The position numbers were made by a program, and so were the translations under genes. The notes under the pieces were generated by a model that had not been told where the DNA came from, did not search any database, and saw only the letters and a list, made by a program, of their open reading frames with translations. DNA of 64,000 nt from Candidatus Gordonibacter avicola (GTDB lineage Bacteria; Actinomycetota; Coriobacteriia; Coriobacteriales; Eggerthellaceae): the NCBI GenBank assembly GCA_019113915.1, contig DXGM01000035.1:62001-126000 (forward strand). The letters are read 5' to 3'. Below are positions 9,116 to 17,468 of the stretch, piece by piece; position 1 is the first letter of the stretch, and every line of letters starts with the position of its first letter.

Positions 9116-9694
9116 ATGAGCATTACCGTAGCCGGACGCAAAATGCCTGTAACTGATGCACTGCGTCAATACGCCGAAGAAAAAATTGGGAACTCGATGA
9201 AGGTCATGGACATCGACCCTCTGGTTGCCGAAATTGTCCTGTACGTTGAGAAGAATCCTTCCAACCCCCGTCCGGCCTGCTGCGAAGTCACCCTTCGCAC
9301 GAAAGGCCACATCATCCGCGTGGAAGAGTACGAAGAGGACATGTACGCGGCCATCGACGTGGCCGCCGCCAAGGTGGTTCGCCAGCTGCGCAAGTACAAG
9401 ACGCGCGTCATCGATCGCAAGCTGCGCGCCGAGGGCGAGACCATCCGCGTTGAGCCCGGCCCCGTGAGCGAGCTGGATGTTGACGGCCTGATGAACGAAC
9501 TCACGGCCGACGAAGAAGTTGTGCGCGTGAAGGAGATCGAGTTCGAGCCGCTGACCGAAGAGGAAGCCCTGGTGAAGATTGACCTTCTGGGTCATGACTT
9601 CTTCGCGTACACCGACCGCGACTCCGGCATGGTGAACGTGCTGTATCGCCGCTCCGATGGCGGCTATGGCCTGCTGAAGCAGAAGGAGGACTAG
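9116..9694 (+). CDS. hpf: Long-form ribosome hibernation promoting factor
   Basis: A 192-residue long-form HPF (YfiA/RaiA family). The N-terminal domain (residues 1-100, SITVAGRKMPVTDALRQYAEEK, HIIRVEEYEEDMYAAIDVAA) binds the 30S decoding region. The C-terminal ~60 residues (VVRVKEIEFEPLTEEEALVKI, GHDFFAYTDRDSGMVNVLYRR, DGGYGL) form the domain that dimerises ribosomes into 100S particles. The ATG at 9116 gives the standard MSITV start and is preceded by AGAGGTGGG; a GTG three codons upstream is less likely. acpP follows after only five bases and takes its ribosome binding site from the last codons of this gene, so the two are probably co-transcribed. Confidence 0.95.
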   Translation: MSITVAGRKMPVTDALRQYAEEKIGNSMKVMDIDPLVAEIVLYVEKNPSNPRPACCEVTLRTKGHIIRVEEYEEDMYAAIDVAAAKVVRQLRKYKTRVIDRKLRAEGETIRVEPGPVSELDVDGLMNELTADEEVVRVKEIEFEPLTEEEALVKIDLLGHDFFAYTDRDSGMVNVLYRRSDGGYGLLKQKED

Positions 9695-9699
9695 CCCTT

Positions 9700-9918
9700 A
9701 TGGCTACTATCGACACCGTCAAGAACATTTTGAACGAGAACCTCGACATTGATCCTGCCGAGGTGACCGAAGAGTCCACGTTCGAGTCGCTGGGTATTGA
9801 TTCGCTGGACATGGTGGAACTCATCTGCGATTTGGAAGAGGCTTGCGAAGTGGACTTCGGCGAGCCCGAAGGCCTGAACACGGTGGGCGAACTGGTGAGC
9901 TACATTGATTCGCTGTAA
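9700..9918 (+). CDS. acpP: Acyl carrier protein
   Basis: A 72-residue acidic acyl carrier protein that holds growing fatty-acyl chains on a phosphopantetheine arm. The attachment serine is Ser35 in the canonical FESLGIDSLDMVELI motif. The pI is clearly low (many Glu and Asp). Its ribosome binding site AAGGAGG overlaps the final codons and stop of hpf, so translation is probably coupled. A strong terminator follows at 9943-9972. No fatty-acid synthesis genes are adjacent, which is unusual for a housekeeping acpP; it could serve general fatty acid synthesis or a dedicated pathway elsewhere. Confidence 0.95.
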   Translation: MATIDTVKNILNENLDIDPAEVTEESTFESLGIDSLDMVELICDLEEACEVDFGEPEGLNTVGELVSYIDSL

Positions 9919-9942
9919 GCTTTGCTGCGATAGCTGATTGGA

Positions 9943-9972
9943 CGGACCCGCGTTGTGCGGGTCCGTTTTTTT
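9943..9972 (+). terminator. Rho-independent terminator after acpP
   Basis: CGGACCCGC (9943-9951) pairs with GCGGGTCCG (9957-9965) around a five-base loop, followed by seven T residues. This is a textbook intrinsic terminator 24 bp past the acpP stop. Confidence 0.93.
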
Positions 9973-10043
9973 GTGGGCTGGTTTGGCGGGGCTGCTGGGG
10001 GGGGTGGCGCGGGCTTTGGGCTTGTTGTGCGAAGCCTGGGGTT

Positions 10044-11357
10044 TTACGCTTCCGCGGCGGCTGCTTTGAGGGCCGCCACGGAGTAGAGGCTGCCGAACGC
10101 GCAGATGAGGCCCTGCGCACCGGCGAGTTCGCGGGCGCGTGTGAGGGCGTCGGCCATGTCGCGGGCAATGTAAGGCTTCACGCACGCCGAGCAGCCCAGC
10201 ATATCCTGGCCGGTCCACCTAATTGCGCGCGCCAACTTGTCGGCGGTTAGGGCGCGCGGGTTGTCGGGCGTTGTGCACACGAAATCACTGCCGTGCGGCA
10301 AGATGGTTTCGAGCATGGTGGGATAATCCTTATCCTCCAGCACGCCGATGATAAACACGGGCTTCTGGCCAGGGAATACGTCTTCGAGCGAATCGACGAG
10401 CGCGCGAGCACCCTGCGGGTTGTGCCCGCCATCCACCACGATGGTCGGACGGCCCTCCCCTGCGTCCACCACTTCGAACCGGCCAGGCCACGCGGTGTTC
10501 GCAATGCCCGTGGTTATCGCTTCGTCGCTGATGTTCCAGCCGCGTGTGCGCAGCGCCTCCACAGCTTCGAGCGCGAGCGCGGCGTTCGCTGGCTGGTAGC
10601 TGCCAAGAAGGCGCGTGCGCAGGTGGCGGCCCTTGTAGTTGAATGGGCGCGAGGGGCCGCCGGGTGCGTTCCAGTCGACGGGCTCCACAATCAGTTGCGC
10701 CGGGTCGGGCATGGTGAGCGTGCTGCCGCAGGCTGCGGCAGCTTGTTCGATAACTGCGAGCGCTTCGGGCTCCTGCGGCCACGACACCACGGGCGCGTCG
10801 GGCTTCACAATGCCCGCCTTCTCGCCCGCAATGGCAGCAAGCGTCGTGCCCAAAAGCTTCGTGTGATCAAGCCCGATGCGCGCGATAACGGACACCTCGG
10901 GCGCTTCGATCACATTCGTGGAATCAAGCCGACCGCCAAGGCCCACTTCCAGCACCACAATGTCGCAGCCGCTCCGCGCGAAGTGCTCAAGCGCAACGGC
11001 AGTCATCAGCTCGAACTCCGTGGGATGGTCGGCCATGGCTTCGGCCTGCTCACGCACCGCAAGCGTGACCTCGGTCAGCTCATCCAGCGTGATGTTCTCA
11101 CCGTTCACACGAATGCGTTCTTCGAACGTAATAAGGTAGGGGCTGGTGAACAGCCCCGTGCGATGCCCTGCCGCCTGCAACACCGACGCCAGAAATGCGC
11201 AGGTAGAGCCCTTACCGTTCGTACCCGCCACATGCACGAACTTCAGCCGATCCTGCGGCCGCCCCAACCGCTCAAGCAACTCCCGAATCCGCTCAAGCCC
11301 CAACCGAGACGCCAACCACCGCGGCTCATTGATATACCCCACCGCATCAAACGCCAT
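10044..11357 (-). CDS. folC: Folylpolyglutamate/dihydrofolate synthase
   Basis: A 437-residue Mur-ligase-family enzyme that adds glutamates to folates and/or makes dihydrofolate from dihydropteroate. The ATP P-loop GTNGKGST lies at residues 45-52, followed by the folate-site segment GLFTSPYLITFEERIRVNG and the Mg-binding VVLEVGLGGRLDSTN. The C-terminal domain carries WPGRFEVVD and VVDGGHNPQGARAL. The ATG at 11357 was preferred over 11378 because GGGGG lies just before it; the earlier start lacks a clear ribosome site. It follows nfnB on the same strand with a 40-bp gap and is probably the last gene of nfnA-nfnB-folC. Confidence 0.95.
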   Translation of the reverse strand: MAFDAVGYINEPRWLASRLGLERIRELLERLGRPQDRLKFVHVAGTNGKGSTCAFLASVLQAAGHRTGLFTSPYLITFEERIRVNGENITLDELTEVTLAVREQAEAMADHPTEFELMTAVALEHFARSGCDIVVLEVGLGGRLDSTNVIEAPEVSVIARIGLDHTKLLGTTLAAIAGEKAGIVKPDAPVVSWPQEPEALAVIEQAAAACGSTLTMPDPAQLIVEPVDWNAPGGPSRPFNYKGRHLRTRLLGSYQPANAALALEAVEALRTRGWNISDEAITTGIANTAWPGRFEVVDAGEGRPTIVVDGGHNPQGARALVDSLEDVFPGQKPVFIIGVLEDKDYPTMLETILPHGSDFVCTTPDNPRALTADKLARAIRWTGQDMLGCSACVKPYIARDMADALTRARELAGAQGLICAFGSLYSVAALKAAAAEA

Positions 11358-11397
11358 GGCACCCCCAAACCTTTTCATGTGCTTACGAGCTTTGACC

Positions 11398-12888
11398 TTA
11401 TTCCTTCGTCAAATACTCGGCGATGCCGGTGGCGGCTCGTTTGCCGGCACCCATGGCGAGGATGACGGTGGCGGCGCCGATCACGGTGTCGCCACCAGCG
11501 AATACGCCGGGCTTTGAGGTGGCGCAGGTGCCCTCATCAGCCACAATGAGGTTGCGCGACGTCACTTCCAGGCCGGGTGTGGTCTGCGCGATGAGGGGGT
11601 TCGTCTTTGAGCCCACGGCCATAACCAGCATGTCACAGTCGATGACGAACGCGCTGCCCTCGACCGGCTGCGGTCGACGACGGCCACTCGCGTCGGGCTC
11701 GCCCAACTCCATGCGTACGCATTCCACACCGGTAACCCAACCCTTGTCATCGCCCAAGATGCGCGTCGGGTTCGTGAGCAGCTGGAAGTCGATGCCCTCC
11801 TGTTCCGCATGGTGAATCTCTTCCGCGCGAGCCGGCATTTCCTCGCGGCCGCGGCGGTACACCACCGTGACCTCGGCACCCAGGCGGCGCGCCGTGCGGG
11901 CCGCGTCCATGGCCACGTTGCCACCACCCACCACCACGCACTTCTTGCCGGCATACACGGGCGTTTCGTATTCGGGGAAGCGATAGGCCTTCATCAGGTT
12001 CACGCGGGTCAGAAGCTCGCTAGCCACCATGGAACCGTTGAGACCCTCGCCTTCGATACCCAGATAGCCCGGCAGACCAGCGCCCGTGCCCACAAACACC
12101 GCGTCGAAACCGCGTTCACCCATGAGCTCGTCGATGTCGTACAGCTTGCCCACCAGGGCATTCATCTCGAAGGACACGCCACTGTCGCCCAGCTTCGACG
12201 CCTCACGCTCAACGATGTGCTTCGGCAAGCGGAACTCGGGGATGCCGTAGGTCAGCACGCCACCCGCCTTGTGCAGCGCCTCGAACACTGTGACCTCACA
12301 ACCGCGTTTTGCCAGTTCACCCGCGCAGGTAAGCGACGCGGGGCCCGAACCCACCACGGCAACGCGCTTGCCGATGAGATCCTTCGACACCGCGCCTTCC
12401 GCGTTGCGCCAAATGCTGCAGGCAACCTCGTCGCCCGCGGCGCATTCCTCGCGCAACTCGTCCATGGCCTTCGCCGCCTCGGCCGGATGCGTGAACGCCC
12501 AGTCGGACACGAAGCGCTCCAAGCGGCCGATGCCCACCGGCTCGCCGTTCTTGCCGCGCGTGCACACGCCTTCGCACTGCGTTTCCTGCGGACACACGCG
12601 CCCGCACACCGCGGGCAGTGCGTTTGCGCCCTTCACGATGGCGTAGGCGCGCGCGAAGTTGCCTTGCGCCACCTGCTCGATGAAGCGCGGAATAGGCACG
12701 CCCACCGGGCAGCCGCTCACGCACGGCGTGTTCGGGCACTGAATGCAGCGGCGCGCCTCGGCAACGGCCTCTTCCTCGGAATACCCCAGCGCCACCTCGT
12801 CAAACGTCTTCGAGCGCTCGACCGGATCCAGCTCGGGCATGGGCACCATCGTCTTTTGCTTGTTCGCCTCGTAGCTCATACGTGCCAT
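11398..12888 (-). CDS. nfnB: NfnB/GltA-like NADPH-binding flavoprotein subunit
   Basis: A 496-residue flavoprotein of the glutamate-synthase small-subunit fold. Eight cysteines near the N-terminus (C48, C51, C56, C60 and C95, C99, C105, C109) fit two [4Fe-4S] clusters. An FAD site follows (VAVVGSGPASLTCAGELAKRG), with an NAD(P)H-binding GGGNVAMDAARTARRLGAE. With the FNR-like partner encoded 2 bp upstream this matches NfnAB, the bifurcating NADH-dependent reduced-ferredoxin:NADP+ oxidoreductase. A sulfide dehydrogenase (SudAB) assignment is the main alternative. No large glutamate synthase subunit is present, which argues against GltBD. An in-frame extension of 76 residues upstream overlaps nfnA and looks non-coding, so the ATG after AAAGGGGGCC was chosen. 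Confidence 0.92.
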   Translation of the reverse strand: MARMSYEANKQKTMVPMPELDPVERSKTFDEVALGYSEEEAVAEARRCIQCPNTPCVSGCPVGVPIPRFIEQVAQGNFARAYAIVKGANALPAVCGRVCPQETQCEGVCTRGKNGEPVGIGRLERFVSDWAFTHPAEAAKAMDELREECAAGDEVACSIWRNAEGAVSKDLIGKRVAVVGSGPASLTCAGELAKRGCEVTVFEALHKAGGVLTYGIPEFRLPKHIVEREASKLGDSGVSFEMNALVGKLYDIDELMGERGFDAVFVGTGAGLPGYLGIEGEGLNGSMVASELLTRVNLMKAYRFPEYETPVYAGKKCVVVGGGNVAMDAARTARRLGAEVTVVYRRGREEMPARAEEIHHAEQEGIDFQLLTNPTRILGDDKGWVTGVECVRMELGEPDASGRRRPQPVEGSAFVIDCDMLVMAVGSKTNPLIAQTTPGLEVTSRNLIVADEGTCATSKPGVFAGGDTVIGAATVILAMGAGKRAATGIAEYLTKE

Positions 12889-12890
12889 TG

Positions 12891-13778
12891 CTAGGCCCCC
12901 TTCCGCTCGTCGGTGGCGTGCGCGGCCGCATCGCAGTCGCGCGCCTCCGAGGCCAGCCGGCCCTCTGTCGCTTCGCGCGCTGCCGTCTCGAACGAGCGGT
13001 ACATCACGCCGCGACGCATAGCGTCGTCGTAGTCCACCAGATGGCCGTCGAAGTCCGGCCCGTCCACGCACGCGTGCAAGTACTCGTCGCCCACCTTCAC
13101 GCGACAGCCGCCACACATGCCCGTGCCGTCAATCATGAGCGGGTTCATGCTGACCAGCGTCTTAATGCCGTAGGGCTTCGTGGTGGCCGCCACAAACTTC
13201 ATCATGATGACGGGGCCCACCGCAAGCACTATATCGTAGTTCGCGCCCTCGTCGATGCGCTGCTGCAGCGCGGCCGTCACCAGACCCTTGTTGCCGTTGG
13301 AGCCGTCGTCGGTCATGATGATCTGGCGCGTGGAGTGTGCGGCTATTTCGTCTTCCAGAATAACCAGGTCGACGTTGCGGAAGCCGGTGATAACGTCCAC
13401 CTCGCAGCCGTGCTCAAACAGCCACTTGGCCTGCGGATACGCAATAGCCGTTCCCAAGCCGCCGCCCACGACGCACGCCCGGCGCGCGCCCTCAAGTTCG
13501 GTGGGATTGCCCAGCGGCCCCGCGAAGTCCAGCAGCACGTCACCCGCCTTCATCTGCGCCAGGCGCATGGTGGTAGCACCCACCGCTTGGAAGATAATGG
13601 TGACGGTGCCCGCTTCCGGGTCACAATCGTTCATGGTGAGGGGGATGCGCTCGCCCGCTTCGTCGATGCGCAGCATAATGAACTGACCTGGCTTTATCTT
13701 GCGCGCAATCTCTGGGGCGCGCACGACCATGCGGGTGACCTCCGCGTTGAGCGGCTCAACTCGTTCGATGGGATACAC
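12891..13778 (-). CDS. nfnA: NfnA-like FAD/[2Fe-2S] subunit
   Basis: A 295-residue ferredoxin-NADP reductase-fold protein. FAD binding is indicated by GQFIMLRIDEAGERIPLTMN, NAD(H) binding by VVGGGLGTAIAYPQAKWL, and a C-terminal [2Fe-2S] site by Cys222, Cys225 and Cys237. Asp217, in IDGTGMCGGC, takes the place of the fourth ligand; an Asp plus three Cys cluster is characteristic of NfnA. Together with the next gene it would couple NADH and ferredoxin oxidation to NADP+ reduction, useful for an anaerobe. It starts at GTG with AAGGG eight bases upstream. A minus-strand TATAAT at 13860-13855 is a likely -10 box. Confidence 0.92.
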   Translation of the reverse strand: MYPIERVEPLNAEVTRMVVRAPEIARKIKPGQFIMLRIDEAGERIPLTMNDCDPEAGTVTIIFQAVGATTMRLAQMKAGDVLLDFAGPLGNPTELEGARRACVVGGGLGTAIAYPQAKWLFEHGCEVDVITGFRNVDLVILEDEIAAHSTRQIIMTDDGSNGNKGLVTAALQQRIDEGANYDIVLAVGPVIMMKFVAATTKPYGIKTLVSMNPLMIDGTGMCGGCRVKVGDEYLHACVDGPDFDGHLVDYDDAMRRGVMYRSFETAAREATEGRLASEARDCDAAAHATDERKGA

Positions 13779-13843
13779 GGCTCCTGCCCTTCTTCGTTAT
13801 AAAAGAAGCAGCACCGTTTCTGCCCGATGCCGCTTCCCGTGAG

Positions 13844-13867
13844 GTGTCAGTGGCATTATACCGACAC
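13844..13867 (-). promoter_or_regulatory. Candidate promoter and operator of nfnA
   Basis: On the minus strand TATAAT (13860-13855) lies about 80 bp before nfnA. It is framed by an inverted repeat GTGTC (13844-13848) and GACAC (13863-13867), centred on the -10 region, which could be a repressor site. No good -35 box is visible at 17 bp. The assignment rests on the motif match alone. Confidence 0.35.
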
Positions 13868-13942
13868 TTGCGCGGTACCAATGTTTCGATTGTGTTACCC
13901 GCCGGTCAAGGGCACGAAAACGCCCCGGATGCGCCGCTTGCC

Positions 13943-13948
13943 TATAAT
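13943..13948 (+). promoter_or_regulatory. -10 box for corA
   Basis: TATAAT lies 34 bp upstream of the corA ATG. No convincing -35 element is present at the usual distance. Confidence 0.45.
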
Positions 13949-13981
13949 CGAAGGCGTCCGCGGCAGGCGCAGGAGCGAAAA

Positions 13982-14905
13982 ATGGCGAAAAAGTACGTGT
14001 TACGAGAGCATTTGACGGCGGTACCCTTCAACGAACCGATGAAGCCGGACGAACCCGTAGTGGAGGTGCTCACGTCAGCCGAGTTCGCACATCTCAGTTT
14101 CGCCGACCGCCAGATGCAGGATGCAGTGCGCACGCTGGCCACCGTGGAGAACACGTACCTGGATGTGTTCCCGGACTGTCTCATTGGGTCGTTTGCCGTA
14201 CCGAGCAAGGATTGCGTGCTGTGCGACCTGGAGTGTTTCGCGTTCTACCTGGACAAAACTCACCTGCTGTTTCTCGATGAGCAAGACACGTGTATTCGTC
14301 TGCTTGACGCTATTGCCAAGCAAGGGTTCGTGAAGGAGCCCACCGTGGCCCACTGCCTCTTCGAGTTCATGAAGCAGCTGGTGAAGGGTGACTTGGCGTT
14401 TCTCGCCGACCTTGAAGACCGCATGGAAGACGTGGAGGAAAGTATTATCGACCGCGGGCTGGAGGGAACAAGCCGCCAGATGCTGTGGTATCGCCGCATG
14501 CTGCTGCGCATCGACACCTATTACCAGCAGCTGGTCGACATGGCCAGCAGCCTGGCGGACAACGAGAACAAGCTGCTCACTCACGAGGAAAGCCGTCTGT
14601 TTCTGGTGTTCGAACGCCAAGCCGAGCGTCTGCTGAAGCGCTCGCTCACGCTGAAGGAGTACAGCCTGCAATTGCGCGAACTCTACCAGACGCAGATTGA
14701 CATCAAGCAGAACGACACTATGCAATTCTTCACGGTGATCACCACCCTGTTCGCCCCGCTCACGCTTCTGACCAGCTGGTTCGGTATGAACTTCACCCAC
14801 ATGCCCGGCCTCAACTGGCCCTGGGCCTACTACGTAGTAATAGCCGTCTCCGTTGCCATTGTGACCCTGGAACTCATCCTCTTCCGCCGCAAGAAGTGGC
14901 TGTAG
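13982..14905 (+). CDS. corA: CorA-family magnesium/divalent cation channel
   Basis: A 307-residue CorA-type transporter. A long soluble, mainly helical N-terminal part (with the AFLADLEDRMEDVEESII and LRIDTYYQQLVDMASSL helices) is followed by two C-terminal membrane segments. The first ends in the selectivity motif WFGMNF (the GMN signature); the second is WAYYVVIAVSVAIVTLELI with a basic end RRKKWL. CorA works as a pentamer and imports Mg2+. The ATG was chosen because AGGAG lies eight bases upstream; an in-frame extension of 46 residues has no CorA character. It is convergent with the uracil-DNA glycosylase gene, with a cluster of three hairpins between them. Confidence 0.93.
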   Translation: MAKKYVLREHLTAVPFNEPMKPDEPVVEVLTSAEFAHLSFADRQMQDAVRTLATVENTYLDVFPDCLIGSFAVPSKDCVLCDLECFAFYLDKTHLLFLDEQDTCIRLLDAIAKQGFVKEPTVAHCLFEFMKQLVKGDLAFLADLEDRMEDVEESIIDRGLEGTSRQMLWYRRMLLRIDTYYQQLVDMASSLADNENKLLTHEESRLFLVFERQAERLLKRSLTLKEYSLQLRELYQTQIDIKQNDTMQFFTVITTLFAPLTLLTSWFGMNFTHMPGLNWPWAYYVVIAVSVAIVTLELILFRRKKWL

Positions 14906-14909
14906 AAAA

Positions 14910-15036
14910 TAACGAAAGAAAAGAGCGTTTTTCTTTCACAAAGGGGTTCTAACGAAAGAAAACACGCATTTTTTTCGTTAGGAGGCGAAAAACTAACACT
15001 AACGAAAGAAAACTTTCATTAGCGTTAGTTTGTGGG
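14910..15036. terminator. Three successive AT-rich hairpins with a shared repeat
   Basis: The AT-rich stretch between convergent corA and the glycosylase gene holds three copies of AACGAAAGAAAA (14911, 14951, 15001). Each opens its own hairpin: GAAAGAAAA with TTTTTCTTTC; TAACGAAA with TTTCGTTA; CTAACGAAAG with CTTTCATTAG, the last inside an outer AACTAAC/GTTAGTT pair. Together they could stop transcription from both sides. The region is much poorer in GC than its surroundings. Confidence 0.6.
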
Positions 15037-15050
15037 ACGCGTGATGGTGG

Positions 15051-15704
15051 TTAGAGGAGCGTTGGTTGGTCTATGGCGGGGGTTGGGGTTGGGTCGGACG
15101 GCTCTTGCGGGGCGGGGTCTGCGGCGGCCGCTTGGGCGGCGTCGCTGGCTCGCAGGAGTTCACCCAAGGTGGCGAAGTCGTTTTCGAGGGCCTCGCGCTT
15201 TGAGCCATCGTAGATGGCGGCGGCGGGGTGGAAGATGGGGAACACCTTGAACTTGCCGGCGCGTTGCAGCGTGCCATGCAAACGCGTGATGCCGATCTCC
15301 GTTTTCAGGATGAACTTCGTGGAGAAGTTGCCCAGCGTCACGATGAACTCGGGGTCGATGGTGCGCGTCTGTTCGCGCAGATACGGCGTGCAGAGTTCAA
15401 TTTCCTCCGGACGCGGATCGCGGTTTCCCGGCGGACGACATTTCAACACGTTCGCGATGAATACGTCGTCGCGCTCAAGCCCTGCGATGGCCAGCAACTC
15501 GTTGAGGTACTGACCGGCCTTGCCCACGAACGGCACACCCTGCAAGTCCTCATTCTTGCCGGGCGCCTCGCCCACAATGAGCACGCGCGCCTTGGGGTTG
15601 CCCGCCCCGAACACCGTCTGCGTGCGCCCATCGGCCAGGGGGCACTTATGACACCCCTCCACCTGCGCCCGAATTTCCTCCAAAGGAATATGCGGCTTAG
15701 GCAT
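15051..15704 (-). CDS. Family 4 uracil-DNA glycosylase (Fe-S type)
   Basis: A 217-residue DNA repair enzyme removing uracil from DNA. Four cysteines suit the [4Fe-4S] cluster of family 4: C18 and C21 (GCHKCPLA), C89 and C105. Motif A is [12 protein letters not shown] (residues 45-56), followed by [14 protein letters not shown]. The C-terminal catalytic loop is [10 protein letters not shown]. Past about residue 185 is an Ala/Pro-rich tail with no visible fold. Enzymes of this type are common in anaerobes and thermophiles. It is convergent with corA. Confidence 0.92.
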   Translation of the reverse strand: MPKPHIPLEEIRAQVEGCHKCPLADGRTQTVFGAGNPKARVLIVGEAPGKNEDLQGVPFVGKAGQYLNELLAIAGLERDDVFIANVLKCRPPGNRDPRPEEIELCTPYLREQTRTIDPEFIVTLGNFSTKFILKTEIGITRLHGTLQRAGKFKVFPIFHPAAAIYDGSKREALENDFATLGELLRASDAAQAAAADPAPQEPSDPTPTPAIDQPTLL

Positions 15705-15807
15705 AACTTTTCCTTCCTTTTACCTTTTTTACTCGCGACTCGCAACGCGAAGGGCCGGGGGTACTCACCAAGTGGGTTTCCCCACGAGCCTCGCGTGGCA
15801 GACATCT

Positions 15808-15930
15808 TGTCATCCTGAGCGAACGAAGTGAGTCGAAGGATCCCGTGTGGTGCCAACAGTAAGGCTTCCTGCTATCGCCGCTCGGGATCCTTCGACTACG
15901 GCGGCTTCGCCGCCTCCGCTCAGGATGACA
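15808..15930. repeat. 123-bp palindromic intergenic element
   Basis: The outer arms TGTCATCCTGAGC (15808-15820) and GCTCAGGATGACA (15918-15930) are perfect 13-bp inverted repeats. Inside them AGTCGAAGGATCCCG (15831-15845) pairs perfectly with 15883-15897. The sequence word is of the widespread interspersed CATCCTGAGCGAA...GGATC type. It lies between alr and the glycosylase gene, both leftward, and contains no gene. Only one copy is in the window. It may be a small non-autonomous mobile element or a terminator. Confidence 0.8.
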
Positions 15931-15964
15931 GATGATTGCGCCTTCTACCTCTTCTCCGATCAGG

Positions 15965-17350
15965 TTACACATACACCCTCGGCATGCGGTGCGAAAAGCC
16001 GATGGACAGTTCGTAGTGAATTGTCCCCAGCGTGTTCGCCATGTCGTCGAGCGTTACCACTGAGTCGCCCTGGCGACCCACCAGTAGCACCTCGTCGCCA
16101 ATTTGCGGGTCGATGCGGCGGCGCGTGCCGTAGATGCGCATGTCCACCTCGAACATGCACTGATCCATGCAGATGTTGCCCACCTGACGGAACCGCTGAC
16201 CAGCCACGATAAAGTCCGTGCGCCCCGAAAGCCCGCGGCGCAGGCCGTCGGCATACCCCACGGGGATGGTGCAAATCTTCACGCTGCCGGGGCTGCGGTA
16301 ATTCATGCCGTAGCTCACGCCCTCGCTCATGGGCACCAGCCGCGCATCGGTCACGCGCGCGTGCACGCTCATGACAGGATGCAGTTCAATAAGGTGGCGC
16401 GTCTCCTGACACGGATGCAGGCCATAGAGCGCAATGCCGGGGCGCACCATGTCAAAGTGCACGTCCGGATAGCGAATGGTGGCAGCCGAGTTTGCCGCGT
16501 GTATGATGCCGGGGTCCACGCCCGCCGCGCGCATGCCCGACAGCGCCTCCAAGAAGCGCTTCGTCTGAATATGGAAGTCCAGCGTTTCGGCCGCGTCGGC
16601 TGTGGCGAAGTGCGTAAACGTGCCCACCAGATCGAGCGCACGATGGAAGCTTACCTGGTTGAGGAACTCCACCACCTGGTCGTAGCGCACGCCAATGCGG
16701 TTCATGCCGGTGTTCACGGCCAGGTGATACGGCGCGCGAATGCCGTACGCGTCGGCCGCTTCCGCATACTGAATGGCGAAATCGGGCTCGTAGATGCTCG
16801 GCATCACCTTGTAGCCCAGCAGCAGCGGAATGGCCGAAATGGGCGGCTGCGACAGTACCAGCACCGGCGCGTTCACCAGCGCTTCGCGCAGCTCAATGGC
16901 CTCTTCCACCGTGGCCACGCCCAGGTACTCTGCGCCGGAATTGAGCGCCGTCTTCGCGCAGCGCACCGCCCCGTGGCCATAGGCATCGGCCTTCACCACC
17001 GCCATGACGCGCACGCCGTGGCCCACATGCTGCTTAATAGCGGTGACGTTGCGCCGAAACGCGTTGAGGTCGATCTCAGTCCAGGCCCAGCGCCGGTCGG
17101 TGGCGGGAATCAGGCGCAGCTTGTCGGGGTCGAAGTTCGCCGCACCCCCGTTCGGCCGCGCGTGATCGCGCGCGTACTGAAACGCCCCTTGCGCCCCGCG
17201 ACTGTACGGAGCCGGCGTGCCCGCCAGCGCTGCCGCGCCCGTGGGGCCGTAGCCGCCGACGGGCGTGTGCCCTACCGTCGCGCTGGCGGGCTCAAAACCA
17301 GGCTTGCGTTTCGCGAATCCGGTGAACCCGTTGGGAAGCTCTTCTGCCAT
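15965..17350 (-). CDS. alr: Alanine racemase with N-terminal extension
   Basis: A 461-residue PLP enzyme converting L- to D-alanine for the cell wall. The PLP lysine is Lys120 in MAVVKADAYGHGAVRC. Further landmarks are HLAVNTGMNRIGVRYDQV, the substrate loop MSEGVSYGMNYR, PVGYADGLRRGLSG and the NICMDQCMFEVDM segment. Typical racemases begin near the WAWTEIDLNAFRRN strand, here at residue 88. The preceding ~85 residues are Gly/Ala/Pro-rich, look disordered and match nothing I know. The internal ATG at 17350 was chosen after an AGGACAGGAC stretch; the earlier alternative start would extend the disordered part further. Confidence 0.92.
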   Translation of the reverse strand: MAEELPNGFTGFAKRKPGFEPASATVGHTPVGGYGPTGAAALAGTPAPYSRGAQGAFQYARDHARPNGGAANFDPDKLRLIPATDRRWAWTEIDLNAFRRNVTAIKQHVGHGVRVMAVVKADAYGHGAVRCAKTALNSGAEYLGVATVEEAIELREALVNAPVLVLSQPPISAIPLLLGYKVMPSIYEPDFAIQYAEAADAYGIRAPYHLAVNTGMNRIGVRYDQVVEFLNQVSFHRALDLVGTFTHFATADAAETLDFHIQTKRFLEALSGMRAAGVDPGIIHAANSAATIRYPDVHFDMVRPGIALYGLHPCQETRHLIELHPVMSVHARVTDARLVPMSEGVSYGMNYRSPGSVKICTIPVGYADGLRRGLSGRTDFIVAGQRFRQVGNICMDQCMFEVDMRIYGTRRRIDPQIGDEVLLVGRQGDSVVTLDDMANTLGTIHYELSIGFSHRMPRVYV

Positions 17351-17468
17351 GCCGTCCTGTCCTCGCCGTCGCCTTTCGTTTTCGCGCACCAGTATAGCAC
17401 TGGGATGCGGCCCTCACGCGGCTTCCCTCAAACGATGCTCGGCAACAGGTGCAAGGTGAGTATATTCG

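Noticed and set aside
10293..11465. Long open frame opposite folC (390 codons, + strand)
   Set aside because: Mirrors folC in a GC-rich genome; the translation is a His/Arg-rich string without domain character, and folC on the other strand is certain.
11398..13116. Longer NfnB starting at 13116
   Set aside because: The extra 76 residues overlap nfnA and are Arg/Gly-rich without homology; the ATG at 12888 has a good ribosome site.
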